The position numbers were made by a program, and so were the translations under genes. Below are positions 46,009 to 55,396 of a DNA stretch of 64,000 nt, one piece after another; position 1 is the first letter of the stretch; each line of letters begins with the position of its first letter. The stretch comes from Tetragenococcus koreensis (GTDB taxonomy: Bacteria; Bacillota; Bacilli; Lactobacillales; Enterococcaceae), in contig NZ_CP027786.1 of the NCBI RefSeq assembly GCF_003795145.1, positions 1,178,001 to 1,242,000 on the forward strand. The letters are read 5' to 3'. The notes under the pieces are model-generated. The model ran no database searches, was not told where the DNA came from, and worked only from the letters and a program-made list of their open reading frames with translations.

Positions 46009-46890
46009 TTACAACAAATAATCACTCGTGACCCCTATCAGCTCTTCAATAACATGACTTCCATCTTCCACCGACGGATTTTCATCAGATAATGCTACCG
46101 CAAGGTATTCATTATCTCCTTGCGATACTTTCCCAATGCTCGTAACAATCCATTCACCACTTACACCATCAGTTAACCAGCCATTTTTGAAAGAAACATC
46201 ATCTGAACCGGCATAGACGCCCCAACTTTGATCTTCATCGATTTGAGTCATCAAGTCGATGATATAGTCTTGGGATTCATCTGAAATATAATCGGAAGGT
46301 AAATATAATTCTTTCAACAATTTCATTTGATCTGTAGCCGTTGTCGTACTGTTTCCCCAGTTTCCTAAGTTCACTGTTGTATTGCTCATACCTAACTCAT
46401 CAAAGATGGTTTGTAAAGATTCAAACCCACCTAAAGATTCATTTAAAAGTGCTGAAGTCGCGTCATTATCACTACTTAAAATCATAGAAGATAGACGTTG
46501 CGTCTCTTCTTCTGTTAGCTCTTCTTGATTGATTTCTTTCTCGTGGAATAACAACATAGCGACTGCTACCTTGACAATACTGGCGGTTTCATAGAGACGA
46601 TCTTCTTCATCATTGGTATACCTATAGGTTTCTTCTGTATCGAGATCATAAACCATAAACTCTAAAGAATTAGGATACTCTTCTGCTAATTGATCTCCTG
46701 TTTGCTGCAATTGTTCTTCGAGATTATCTTCCTCTTTTTGCGGTTCTTTTGCTACTTCTGAACGGGTAGTCGTTGTACTTTCGGCAGTTTCCTCTTCATT
46801 TATCTCCACGGAATCTTCGTACCAAAACCCAATCGCCAGAAGTAAAATAATTCCTAATAATACGGGTAAAATTTTTAAAAATTTATTCAT
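46009..46890 (-). CDS. serine hydrolase (class A beta-lactamase-like), membrane-anchored
   Basis: A 293-residue protein with an N-terminal helix (about 5-23), an acidic Thr/Glu-rich spacer and a beta-lactamase-type domain. The SxxK motif is SIVK near residue 104, SDN is SSDND near 139 and the KTG position is KNG near 235. The KTG variant and the lack of the Glu166 region suggest a cell-wall esterase or peptidase-like protein rather than a resistance enzyme; this is inference. It follows asnB by 31 bp. Confidence 0.88.
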   Translation of the reverse strand: MNKFLKILPVLLGIILLLAIGFWYEDSVEINEEETAESTTTTRSEVAKEPQKEEDNLEEQLQQTGDQLAEEYPNSLEFMVYDLDTEETYRYTNDEEDRLYETASIVKVAVAMLLFHEKEINQEELTEEETQRLSSMILSSDNDATSALLNESLGGFESLQTIFDELGMSNTTVNLGNWGNSTTTATDQMKLLKELYLPSDYISDESQDYIIDLMTQIDEDQSWGVYAGSDDVSFKNGWLTDGVSGEWIVTSIGKVSQGDNEYLAVALSDENPSVEDGSHVIEELIGVTSDYLL

Positions 46891-46921
46891 TCTTTTGCCT
46901 CACTCTATTTTTTATTCACTT

Positions 46922-48799
46922 CTAAGAAGCCTTAGTGTTACCTTGTTCTTCCACAAAATAAACTTTGTACCAAACAAGGAAAGAATAAATCGTCCAAATT
47001 CTACGCCGTGCATCAATTTCTTGTTGATAATTACGATCTAACAAATCTAATATTTTTTCTTGGTCAAAAAACTCAGCTGCAAAATCAGCCGCAAATATTT
47101 CTCGTACCTCTTTATAAAAACGTTCTTCATGTAACCAATCTTTAATCGGCACTGGAAAGCCTAACTTTTTACGGTTGGCCCATTCCTCAGGCAAGTGGCG
47201 GTGCGCTGCTTTACGAAAAGCGTACTTCGTATTTTTACTATTTAACAAATACTTGGATGGGATTTTTTCGGCTACTTCCATTAAACGGATATCAAGCAGA
47301 GGCGTCCGTGCTTCTAAAGAATTCGCCATGGTCATTTTATCTGCTTTTAATAAAATATCTTTAGGCATCCATTGGTGCATATCTAGGTATTGCATTTTCT
47401 TCAACTCCGGCAAATCAGGTACTTTTTGGTATTGCTTATCGACAATGTCATGCACGGATTCGCTTTGTTGATAGGCTGGTTGTAAGTAACCAACTGCTTC
47501 GTCTTCATCAAAAACTTTGGCTTGTCCAATAAAGAAGTCTTCCACAGGTGCTGTGGATTGATATAAATGGAGTCTCCCATGAAAATTACGGGTATTTTTT
47601 AACCGACTTGCTAAACGATAACGTGATTTTCTAGGCAGCTTTTTCAACCCTTGGGCAAAGACACGCACCATTTTTGAATTGGAAGAAAATCCATATTCTG
47701 TATACCCTGCGAATAGTTCATCTGCCCCTTCACCTGAAAGAACAACTTTGACATGTTCTCTTGCGAGTTTCGCTAAAAAGTAAAGCGGGACACAGGAAGC
47801 ATTGGAAGATGGCTCATCTAAATGATATTGAATCGTAGGAAACGCCTCAAAGGCTTCTTCTGATTCGATGACGCGTGAATAGTTGTTTAGGTTTAAAATG
47901 TCTGTTAATTTTTTTGCTTCGGATGATTCATTGTAAGTGTGTTCACCAAAGCCAATCGAAAACGTATAGTTAGGTTGCGTAAGTGTTGTCACTAGACTAG
48001 AATCCACCCCACTGGAAAGGAAAGTTCCCACTTCCACGTCACTTACTAAATGGGCCTCAGTAGTTTCTTGAACTGCTTGGTCGATCATGTCAATTGCTTC
48101 ATCTTCAGTCATTTTTTCTTCAGTATATTGAGGATCCCAATATTGTGTAAATGTTACTTGTCCATCTTTGACAAAAAAATAGTGACCTTCTGGGACGCGA
48201 TAAACATCTTTGAAAAATGTTTCATCTGTAGCAGGATATTGAAAGGTCATGTACGGTTTTAGAGCTCCTGGATTGATCCTTTTTTCAAATGCTGGATGAT
48301 CCAAAAAGCTTTTAATTTCGGATCCAAACATAAAGGTATCATTTTTGTGGTAATAATATAGTGGTTTGATACCAAAATGATCACGTGCGCCGAATAGTTC
48401 TTGTTTTTCTCGGTCCCAAATGGCAAAAGTGAACATCCCACGTAATTTTTTTACGATTTCCGTTCCATATTCTTCATAGCCATGCAAGATAACTTCAGTA
48501 TCTGCATTGGTCTTAAAAATATGCCCTTTTTCTTGCAGATCTTGTTGTAACTCTTGATAGTTATAGATCTCGCCATTAAAAATGACTGCTTTGGAGTCAT
48601 TTTCATTGAATATCGGCTGGTTTCCAGATTTTAAATCAATAATGCTCAAACGACGGAAGCCTAGTGCCCCCCCCCCGTCAATGAATTTTCCCGAGTTGTC
48701 AGGGCCTCTATGGGCAATCCGTTCCATCATTTGTTCAATTTGTTCATTCTTTTCTTCAAACGAATATGTATTATTTACAAAACCAACAATTCCACACAT
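46922..48799 (-). CDS. asnB: asparagine synthase (glutamine-hydrolysing)
   Basis: Makes asparagine from aspartate, glutamine and ATP. The 625-residue protein starts MCGIVGF with catalytic Cys2, has a class II glutaminase domain (1-210) and a synthetase domain with the ATP loop FLSSGVDSSLVTTL near 266. At 48667-48676 the coding strand has G10, encoding Gly-Gly-Gly in FIDGGGALGFRRLS; any slip breaks the gene. The start is ATG at 48799, with AAAGGAG 12 nt upstream. Homologues also act in peptidoglycan amidation. Confidence 0.93.
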   Translation of the reverse strand: MCGIVGFVNNTYSFEEKNEQIEQMMERIAHRGPDNSGKFIDGGGALGFRRLSIIDLKSGNQPIFNENDSKAVIFNGEIYNYQELQQDLQEKGHIFKTNADTEVILHGYEEYGTEIVKKLRGMFTFAIWDREKQELFGARDHFGIKPLYYYHKNDTFMFGSEIKSFLDHPAFEKRINPGALKPYMTFQYPATDETFFKDVYRVPEGHYFFVKDGQVTFTQYWDPQYTEEKMTEDEAIDMIDQAVQETTEAHLVSDVEVGTFLSSGVDSSLVTTLTQPNYTFSIGFGEHTYNESSEAKKLTDILNLNNYSRVIESEEAFEAFPTIQYHLDEPSSNASCVPLYFLAKLAREHVKVVLSGEGADELFAGYTEYGFSSNSKMVRVFAQGLKKLPRKSRYRLASRLKNTRNFHGRLHLYQSTAPVEDFFIGQAKVFDEDEAVGYLQPAYQQSESVHDIVDKQYQKVPDLPELKKMQYLDMHQWMPKDILLKADKMTMANSLEARTPLLDIRLMEVAEKIPSKYLLNSKNTKYAFRKAAHRHLPEEWANRKKLGFPVPIKDWLHEERFYKEVREIFAADFAAEFFDQEKILDLLDRNYQQEIDARRRIWTIYSFLVWYKVYFVEEQGNTKAS

Positions 48800-48900
48800 A
48801 TTTTCTTTTAACTCCTTTAACATAAATTAAATTTTTACAGCTATGAATACTATATCATACGTATAATTTTTGAAAACCCTGTCAAAAGTTATATAACAAA

Positions 48901-48950
48901 AAAGAAAAACAACTCATTCCATTTATAAAACAAGAACGAGTTGTTTCTTT
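48901..48950 (-). terminator. hairpin upstream of asnB
   Basis: AAAGAAAAACAACTC (48901-48915) pairs with GAGTTGTTTCTTT (48938-48950); T-runs exist on both strands. It can end the lipoprotein transcript from 49143. The other 290 bases between asnB and that gene are AT-rich, with nothing recognisable. Confidence 0.75.
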
Positions 48951-49142
48951 CCTTAATACTTGTCAGCATAGTGCTTTTCTTAGTTATTAAGTAATGTTAA
49001 AACATTATTTAATAACTAGATATCTATAATTATATTCCAGAAAATAAACAAAAAATCGTATTCAAAATGTTTATTCATTACCAACATTAATACTGCGGAT
49101 GCTAAATAATTGTTTTTAACATGATGTCTCTTTATTAAATTA

Positions 49143-50099
49143 TCATTCACCTTCAAGCACTTTTTTCACACTTTTTTTTATGATTTCAACATCGTCAGGA
49201 TTTTCTCTTTGCAAACTTGTAGCTTCCGCAATAGCAGCAGAATGAGAAGTTTGTACAGACTGTTTTATATCGGGGTCATCAATGGAATCGATATAATCTC
49301 GTTGCTTTTCCCAGGCAGCCTTAATGGAGTCATAGTACTCTTCTGCCTTTTCCTCATTTTCAGAATTATCTTCTGAAGTTTCCTCGGTATCTTCATCTGC
49401 AGTGTCTTCTGCACTATTTGGATACTCTTGCACGTACTCTACCATATTTTTACTATCTAGATCTTTCTCTCCTGGATTTTCATCAAAGTTTCTAGCAGCT
49501 AGGGACATCGTACCTTCGTCATTGTAAAAAAGATAATACGTATCTCCCTCTATTTTTAGTGAATCATCGTATTCTTCATATTTCTCAACCTTCACCTCGG
49601 TATTTACCTTAACATCTCGTTTTTCTCCGCCATCTCCAAGAACTGTAATTTCTTTTGTTGGAGCCGATTCAATAGAAACCGGATAAAGCATATGCTCCCC
49701 TTCAGTTAAATCAATACTGATCTCGTTTCCAGAATTATTCAAAGCTTTTGTATCTACATTAATAGCTGGGCGTCGTTCATCTTGATTTGTTTCAAATATT
49801 TGATGATGAATTGTTTTTCCAGCTGGATCTTTTCCTCCGACGAAATCATCAAGGTCTACGGCATAAGGAAAATCTTCTTCGTCTTCTACACTACTACTTT
49901 CTTCAGACGTTTGTTCAGAACTTGATGCTTCTGTAGACTGAGTAGATGTTTCAGTTCGTTTAGAACTAGAACTTTCCGAAGACTGGACAGATGTTTCAAT
50001 GGTATTAGAAGTTTCAGATACGGCGTCGTTTGCGGTTTCATTTTGTGCACAAGCAGATAGCACCAACATACTAAATAACAACACATAAACTTTCTTCAT
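49143..50099 (-). CDS. acidic Ser/Thr-rich lipoprotein of unknown function
   Basis: A 318-residue surface lipoprotein. The signal peptide ends in the lipobox VLSAC (Cys near 17). A low-complexity Ser/Thr/Glu spacer (about 20-75) leads into a folded part (about 80-215) and an acidic, helical C-terminus (about 220-318, KAEEYYDSIKAAWEKQRDYI). The start is ATG at 50099, 10 nt after AAGGAG. No known domain is recognised. Its very low isoelectric point fits other surface proteins here. It stands alone. Confidence 0.8.
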   Translation of the reverse strand: MKKVYVLLFSMLVLSACAQNETANDAVSETSNTIETSVQSSESSSSKRTETSTQSTEASSSEQTSEESSSVEDEEDFPYAVDLDDFVGGKDPAGKTIHHQIFETNQDERRPAINVDTKALNNSGNEISIDLTEGEHMLYPVSIESAPTKEITVLGDGGEKRDVKVNTEVKVEKYEEYDDSLKIEGDTYYLFYNDEGTMSLAARNFDENPGEKDLDSKNMVEYVQEYPNSAEDTADEDTEETSEDNSENEEKAEEYYDSIKAAWEKQRDYIDSIDDPDIKQSVQTSHSAAIAEATSLQRENPDDVEIIKKSVKKVLEGE

Positions 50100-50320
50100 A
50101 ATTTTCACACTCCTTATATCAAGTATAGCATAAAATAATTTCCTAAAAAGTGATTAAATACGCTTCAACCCTTCATCGAATTTATTTGAACTGATGGTAT
50201 GAAAAACTGGTGTTAGCATCGTCGGCTTAACAACTATGATTAACAAATGAGCAAAAAATTATCCTCTATCTAGTGATGTTGTTCGAATAAAACTTTTACT
50301 AGTAACTTTAATAAAATAAT

Positions 50321-50343
50321 CCCGCCAGCTTCAAACTGACGGG
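50321..50343 (-). terminator. terminator of nupC
   Basis: On the minus strand CCCGTCAG and CTGGCGGG form an 8-bp stem with one G-T pair, followed by ATTATTTT. The remaining bases of the 319-base gap between this gene and the lipoprotein show nothing recognisable. Confidence 0.75.
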
Positions 50344-50418
50344 AAAAATCTATAATTTAAAAATAAATTGCTAAGTCTAAATTTCAGTTTTCTAATAAAA
50401 TTTTTAAGTTTCTTTATG

Positions 50419-51615
50419 TTAAAAATACAAACCAACAATAGTGCCTGTTAAAATGGAAGCTAAAGTTGCACCTAGTAGAAGTTTCATCGAAAATCTTGCA
50501 ACAAAGCCGCCTTGTTTTTCGCTAATTGATTTGATTGAACCAGTAATAATGCCTACAACGCTGAAATTGGCAAAGGAAATTAAATAAGAAGAAATAATCG
50601 CATTTCCTTTCGGAGACAATGTTTCCGCCACTTGGTTTAATTCTCCTAGAGCTGCAAATTCATTCGTTAAAATTTTGGTCGCCATAAGGCTTCCTACTTG
50701 AGTAATATCTTCTGATGGAACGCCCATCAAAAAAGCAACTGGGGAAAACATATATCCTAAAACCGTTGTAAATTCAATATTAAAGATGGCCGCAAACGTA
50801 CTATTCAAAAAAGTAACCAAAGCTACAAAACCTATCAACATCGCCGCTACAGTAGTCGCTAACTTAAATCCGTCTTGAATGTAATTTCCTAGCACTTGAA
50901 AAAATGGTTCTTTAGAAACATCTAGTGATTCGGCTGTATTTGCTGAAAATTCCTCTTCTGAAGAAACATCATACGGATTAATGATACACGAGACAATCAG
51001 CGCAGATAAGATATTTAAAAAGACAGCAGTCACAACAAATTTCCCAGGTACTAACTGCATATAAGAGGCTAAGACTGTTGCAGAAACAGCACTCATCGCA
51101 GAAGCACAGATTGTATAAAGACGCTTTTCATCTAATTTAGGGATTTTCTCTTTAATCGTTAAAAAAACTTCGGGTTGACCTAAGATAGCTGTAGAAACAG
51201 CAAAATAACTTTCCAGTTCCCCCATTCCAGCTAGTTTATTCAACAAATAACCCGTCCACTTAATAATAAATGGTAAAATTTTGAGATAATTTAAAATTCC
51301 TACCAATGCCGATATAAAAACAATTGGCATCAACACATCCAAAAAGAATACAGTGGCTCCTTTTTGAATTACCAAACCACCAAAAACAAAGTTAACACCA
51401 CCAGCAGCTTGTTCCATCAGCCAACTAAAAAAGTTAGAGATGCTTCCCATTAATTGAACACCACCGGAAGTATTTAAACAAAGAAAGGAAATAAGCAGTT
51501 GTAACGCAAACATTATTCCCATCCTTTTAAACTTAATTTGACTACGATCACTACTTACTAGCCAGCCAATAGCAAAAACCAAAGCTAGTCCTGTTAACAA
51601 AAATACAAATTGCAT
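50419..51615 (-). CDS. nupC: concentrative nucleoside transporter (NupC family)
   Basis: A 398-residue membrane protein importing nucleosides with H+ or Na+. It has about ten helical segments and the family motif GQPEVFLTIKEKIP near 165 and ATKILTNEFAALGEL near 307, which bind nucleoside. The start is given as ATG at 51615; a GTG just before it (51618) is equally near the AGAGG site. It is alone and divergent from the DUF554 gene. Which nucleosides are taken is not readable. Confidence 0.92.
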   Translation of the reverse strand: MQFVFLLTGLALVFAIGWLVSSDRSQIKFKRMGIMFALQLLISFLCLNTSGGVQLMGSISNFFSWLMEQAAGGVNFVFGGLVIQKGATVFFLDVLMPIVFISALVGILNYLKILPFIIKWTGYLLNKLAGMGELESYFAVSTAILGQPEVFLTIKEKIPKLDEKRLYTICASAMSAVSATVLASYMQLVPGKFVVTAVFLNILSALIVSCIINPYDVSSEEEFSANTAESLDVSKEPFFQVLGNYIQDGFKLATTVAAMLIGFVALVTFLNSTFAAIFNIEFTTVLGYMFSPVAFLMGVPSEDITQVGSLMATKILTNEFAALGELNQVAETLSPKGNAIISSYLISFANFSVVGIITGSIKSISEKQGGFVARFSMKLLLGATLASILTGTIVGLYF

Positions 51616-51968
51616 CACTCTGCGCCTCTTTCATCTCATAAATTTAAAAGCTTCTCATTCTTCAACTTATCGTTTGAAAATATTATGCCCAATAAAATAT
51701 GATAAACCTAACGAATGTCATCATCAAGATCAGCCTGATATTTATATTTGTATTTGCTATTTTCTTCCCTATTAATAAGTAGAATAAAAACTTTTCTTAA
51801 CCCAAACCACTCTTTACCTAAATACGACTACAAACACTGTATTTCTGTTGAAGTAAAATCAGTACAACATCAAAATGACTATTTATAAAATAGAATCGGA
51901 TAAAATAAAGAAAATTCAAATAAATTCAATATATTCGCTCAATTATGCTATCTAACAATTTTCCTTTA

Positions 51969-51977
51969 TGATATACT
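51969..51977 (+). promoter_or_regulatory. extended -10 promoter of the DUF554 gene
   Basis: TGATATACT matches TGnTATAAT with one change, 27 bp before the TTG start. The rest of the 388-base gap to nupC is AT-rich with nothing else recognised. Confidence 0.5.
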
Positions 51978-52003
51978 CTTTCTGATAAAGGTGGGGATAA
52001 CAT

Positions 52004-52699
52004 TTGTTGACAGGGGTTTTTATCAATGGCTTAGCAATAGCCATTGGAAGTTTAATAGGAATATTGTTAAGAAATATTTCTGAAGAAATGAAAGAAACAG
52101 TAACAAAAGGAATTGGATTGGGCGTTGTCGTTTTAGGTATACAAATGGCTATTCCAACGCAATCATTTATTGTCATTATGATTAGCCTTTCAATAGGAGC
52201 GCTAATAGGTGAAGCATTAAAAATTGAAACTTTAATGAATCGATTCGGTTTATTTTTACAAAAACGTTTTTCTAAATCAGAAAGTAATTTTGCTGAAGGT
52301 TTTGTCACAGCTTCTTTGATTTTTGTCATCGGTTCCCTGGGAATTATTGGTGCTATTCAAAGTGGTGTCAGTGGAGATCATGAAACCTTATTAACAAAAG
52401 CCGTGATGGATGGTTTTATGGCAATCATGTTAACTGCTTCTTTTGGTTACGGAGTGCTGTTTTCTTCTATTCCCGTTGTGTTATATCAAGGAAGTATAGC
52501 GATTTTAGCCAATTTTTTAGTTCAATTAGTATCACCCAGTTTTATGGACGAATTAATGAATGAGATTAGTGCTATCGGTGGGCTGATGATTTTAGGCATT
52601 GGTTTAAATTTACTGCAGCTAACAAAACTAAGAGTATCAAATTTTTTACCAGGTATTGTCGTTTTAATTATCCTGCTATCGCTAAAATTTGTAATATAA
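52004..52699 (+). CDS. DUF554 family membrane protein
   Basis: A 231-residue integral membrane protein with six to seven helices. It starts LLTGVFINGLAIAIGSLIGI, and has GIGLGVVVLGIQMAI near 38, FVTASLIFVIGSLGIIGAIQ near 100 and the terminal GIGLNLLQLTKLRVSNFLPG, all characteristic of DUF554 (YdfK-like). Function unknown. The start is TTG at 52004 after AGGTGGGG. Single gene with a terminator. Confidence 0.88.
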   Translation: MLTGVFINGLAIAIGSLIGILLRNISEEMKETVTKGIGLGVVVLGIQMAIPTQSFIVIMISLSIGALIGEALKIETLMNRFGLFLQKRFSKSESNFAEGFVTASLIFVIGSLGIIGAIQSGVSGDHETLLTKAVMDGFMAIMLTASFGYGVLFSSIPVVLYQGSIAILANFLVQLVSPSFMDELMNEISAIGGLMILGIGLNLLQLTKLRVSNFLPGIVVLIILLSLKFVI

Positions 52700-52740
52700 A
52701 TAATAGCAAGCATGAAACTATCTATGAAATTGAAAAAACA

Positions 52741-52781
52741 AAGAAGCACAAAGATAGAAATTTCCTGTCTTTGTGTTTCTT
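52741..52781 (+). terminator. terminator of the DUF554 gene
   Basis: AAGAAGCACAAAGATAG (52741-52757) pairs with CTGTCTTTGTGTTTCTT (52765-52781) with two mismatches. Confidence 0.8.
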
Positions 52782-52799
52782 TATCTCTAATATTAATAA

Positions 52800-53049
52800 T
52801 CATTGTTGAATAATGGCTGTGATATTCGATTGACACTCTGCTGTTATATCTCTTTGCCACTCTGCTGTTAAAAACTTTCGCCCTGTTATTAACAAAACTA
52901 AAAACGGAATAAAAATGCCAATAAACTTATCTAACAAACTTATCTAACAAACTTGCTAGAACAATATCAGAAATTGGAAATGACACTTTATCTAATAAAA
53001 ATTGTAATAAAAATTCTAGCGGTATTAAAGTATAAAAAAAATAAGACAT
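52800..53049 (-). pseudogene. small membrane protein broken by a 13-bp tandem duplication
   Basis: AGGAG stands 7 nt before ATG 53049, and the frame MSYFFYTLIPLEFLLQFLLD runs 40 codons to a stop at 52927. The 13-base unit AAACTTATCTAAC is present twice in tandem (52923-52935 and 52936-52948, plus strand). Removing one copy restores 79 codons ending ITAIIQQ at 52800: a 78-residue protein with two membrane segments. Family not recognised. The lesion looks recent, as the two units are identical. Confidence 0.72.
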
Positions 53050-53289
53050 AAAAAACTCCTATAGACTTAGTTAAAATTTGAGCTCCAGCGATCACAAAAA
53101 ACTATACTTGTATTTGTTTTTTTATAATACTTTCTTCTTTTATCATTGGTATATATTTTCTTTAGCGATAAAAATAATTAAATAAACCTGATTTAGAACG
53201 TTTCTCTCAGCTTTTACTTCAAATAAGTATAGAAGAGCGTATGAATTTACGCTCTTTCGCATTATTTAATAATGAACTTTTCGAAATTA

Positions 53290-53949
53290 CTATATTCGAT
53301 CATCATTCACGATATCAGAAAAGCCATCTTGCAGTTCCTCGTTATCCGTTTCTGAAAAATAGAAGTTATTTTCCGCGTTTCCTTGGGTTTGTTGCGAGAT
53401 AAGAACTTTAGGCTCTCCATCATAGATAGTAAAGAAGTACAGATGCTGATCAGGGTACTCTTGCGTGTCAGCATCTGAATACACTGCCACTAATGCATAA
53501 GCATCTTCTGAAGCATCGCCATTTTCCGACCATTCAAAATCGATCGGTTCTTCTTCCAGCACCGTATTCCAATCTTTCTTTTCGCCCACAAGTTCATCTG
53601 GAATCTGTTCTCCATACCAATCGACATTATTTCCTTGGGAATACTCTTTGTACTCCTGATCCATCGTTTCGCCCCAATCAGTCATAAACGTATCCAATGA
53701 TTGTGCTTTATCGGTATCCCATAATCTCTCTTCTACTTCTGAAGAAGAGCTAGTGCTTTCTGTAGTATTTGAAGAAGTCGTATTTTCTGTTGTACTTTGG
53801 CTAGTACTTTCCACTGTTTCACTTTCTACTAGAGAAGTTGAGGCAGTTGAAGTATTCTCATTAGGAGAAGCTTCAGGTTCCTCCCCCGATTGGCACCCCG
53901 CCAATAAAAGCATGCTTACTAGTAATGAAATAGTCAGTCCCTTTTTCAT
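53290..53949 (-). CDS. DUF4767 domain lipoprotein
   Basis: A 219-residue lipoprotein: lipobox LLAGC (Cys near 19), a Ser/Thr/Glu spacer (about 22-72), then a domain beginning LWDTDKAQSLDTFMTDWGET, the DUF4767 start common in lactobacilli and enterococci, to the C-terminus (LYFFTIYDGEPKVLISQQ). Function unknown. The 293 bases upstream hold no gene; a weak catabolite-responsive-element-like site is at 54057-54070 with two mismatches. Confidence 0.82.
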   Translation of the reverse strand: MKKGLTISLLVSMLLLAGCQSGEEPEASPNENTSTASTSLVESETVESTSQSTTENTTSSNTTESTSSSSEVEERLWDTDKAQSLDTFMTDWGETMDQEYKEYSQGNNVDWYGEQIPDELVGEKKDWNTVLEEEPIDFEWSENGDASEDAYALVAVYSDADTQEYPDQHLYFFTIYDGEPKVLISQQTQGNAENNFYFSETDNEELQDGFSDIVNDDRI

Positions 53950-54242
53950 TAAAATCCCCTTTCTTTTGCTATGTGTTTATTTTATGACAAATGACTTCCA
54001 CGGTGACAAAGACTAGACTGTCGTACGAAAGCTTCCTAATGCTTTCTCATTCTTTCTTAAAGCGCTTACGAATTTTCCTTATAAACTTATCCTATTACAA
54101 TTTGCTATGAAAGAAAAGTATTTCTATATTTATTCATTCTGACTGAACAAACGATGATATAAATAAACAACTGCTACCTAAAGCATGGTTGTGAAAAAAT
54201 CCTTTCACTTGTTTTCCTTTAAAAATCTATTCTTGTAACTTT

Positions 54243-54614
54243 TCAAAAGTCTGTGGGTACAATTTCTGTAAAGAAAGAGGGAATGATGTTAGAAATTGCA
54301 AGCATATAAATTGGCACAAAAGAAGGACTAGTAGGGTCGTCATCATATATTAAATACAAGATCAAAAAAACAGCTATTATCGTTGAACAAATCAACCTAA
54401 AATACCTTATAGTCGATTGCCGTTTTTTTTCTTGGAAATAAGGATGTTTCTTTTCAAAAATGTATAAACATCCAGCGTAAGCAGCAGATGTAGCAAAAAT
54501 GGTAACAACCATTATTGAATACCTTGCTTTTACAAAATAAAGAACAAGAAACATACTAACAAAAAATCCTAACCACCAAAATAAACGATAAAAACCATAT
54601 TTCCAATCGATCAT
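54243..54614 (-). CDS. four-helix membrane protein of unknown function
   Basis: A 123-residue hydrophobic protein with four membrane segments (about 9-27, 33-52, 69-87 and 95-115) and a basic loop EKKHPYFQEKKRQSTIRYF between the second and third. Family not recognised. The ribosome site is weak (GGGAGAAAG). It lies 69 bp downstream of another membrane protein gene on the same strand, and the two may be cotranscribed. Confidence 0.65.
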   Translation of the reverse strand: MIDWKYGFYRLFWWLGFFVSMFLVLYFVKARYSIMVVTIFATSAAYAGCLYIFEKKHPYFQEKKRQSTIRYFRLICSTIIAVFLILYLIYDDDPTSPSFVPIYMLAISNIIPSFFTEIVPTDF

Positions 54615-54683
54615 AAAAACATCTTTCTCCCATCTTTAATTAAAATTTTACCTTATAAAATGACGAGCTTAATAACACGTAGC

Positions 54684-55043
54684 TCATTTGCGCCTTTCTT
54701 GGCGAATAATTAAGGAAAAAAAGGTCATAAGAAATGCAGCAAAAATTGAAATTATTAAAAGTAAAAAAGCTGAAGAATAGTCTACATAACTGTTATCTAA
54801 AAAGGATGTTGCCGTAAAATAGCCAAAAGAAACCACCAAAAAAATTAAAAATTGATAAAATAAATTCCACTTGGTAAAAGATAAGCTATAAGGAATAAGG
54901 TATATAGCTACAATAAAGATAAAATTCTGAAAGTTAGCCAAAATCGATTGCTGGTAAATGAGATTGGTGATTATTTGTATCGCACATAATATCAAAACAA
55001 GTCCGATCCCTTTAACAATTGGAGAATAATTATGACGTTTCAT
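54684..55043 (-). CDS. four-helix membrane protein of unknown function
   Basis: A 119-residue protein with a short basic start (MKRHNYSPIVKG) and four membrane segments (about 10-27, 33-50, 57-75 and 88-112), ending RQERRK. Build and length recall DUF3021-like or lantibiotic-immunity-like small membrane proteins, but no family is certain. The start is ATG at 55043, with AAAGGAG six bases upstream; 25 upstream residues are not supported. Confidence 0.7.
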   Translation of the reverse strand: MKRHNYSPIVKGIGLVLILCAIQIITNLIYQQSILANFQNFIFIVAIYLIPYSLSFTKWNLFYQFLIFLVVSFGYFTATSFLDNSYVDYSSAFLLLIISIFAAFLMTFFSLIIRQERRK

Positions 55044-55190
55044 ATGAGCTCCTTTCGCATCGCTAAAGTTTAAACTTACAACAAATGTAAATAAATACTC
55101 TGCTTGTTTTCCCTCCAACTTACCATAATTCTTTTTTATTCACAACTTTTTTTAGGTAAATAAGCTTTTTTGCTTACTGGTTCTTTATTC

Positions 55191-55276
55191 TAAGTGTAAG
55201 TTTTACTGAGTTTTCCTAGTAGACAAGTAAATAACAGATAATGGAGAAAAGTTCAACATTCTTTTATTCGAAAACG
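55191..55276. repeat. dispersed repeat, third locus
   Basis: TAAGTGTAAGTTTTACTGAG (55191-55210) is nearly the terminal repeat of the ISLre2-type element at 12746, and the next 65 bases match the repeat at 2389-2455 (CAGATAA, GAAAAGTTCAACATTCTTTT, CGAAAACG). It fills most of the gap before the BlaI-type gene. Confidence 0.7.
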
Positions 55277-55306
55277 AAAACAAGAGCCCCTCTCTACTTT
55301 GTAGCT

Positions 55307-55334
55307 TTGCTAATAATTATTTTTGAAGTATAAT
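55307..55334 (+). promoter_or_regulatory. promoter of the BlaI-M56 operon
   Basis: TTGCTA (55307-55312), a 16-bp spacer and TATAAT (55329-55334), 62 bp before the BlaI-type ATG. Confidence 0.5.
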
Positions 55335-55396
55335 AATACTGTCGTTAAATAAAAGAAGTTTATATAATCAAAGACAAGAAAACGGAGTTATGCCTT

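Noticed and set aside
46009-46890. Beta-lactam resistance gene
   Set aside because: SxxK and SDN are present, but the third motif is KNG and the acylation-supporting Glu region is not seen; a wall-related serine hydrolase is more likely.
52522-52860. A 112-codon frame opposite the end of the DUF554 gene
   Set aside because: It is antisense to a well supported membrane protein gene and its terminator; composition is a shadow of that gene.
54057-54070. Catabolite-responsive element upstream of the DUF4767 lipoprotein
   Set aside because: Two mismatches to the consensus and no sugar gene nearby; too weak to list as a feature.
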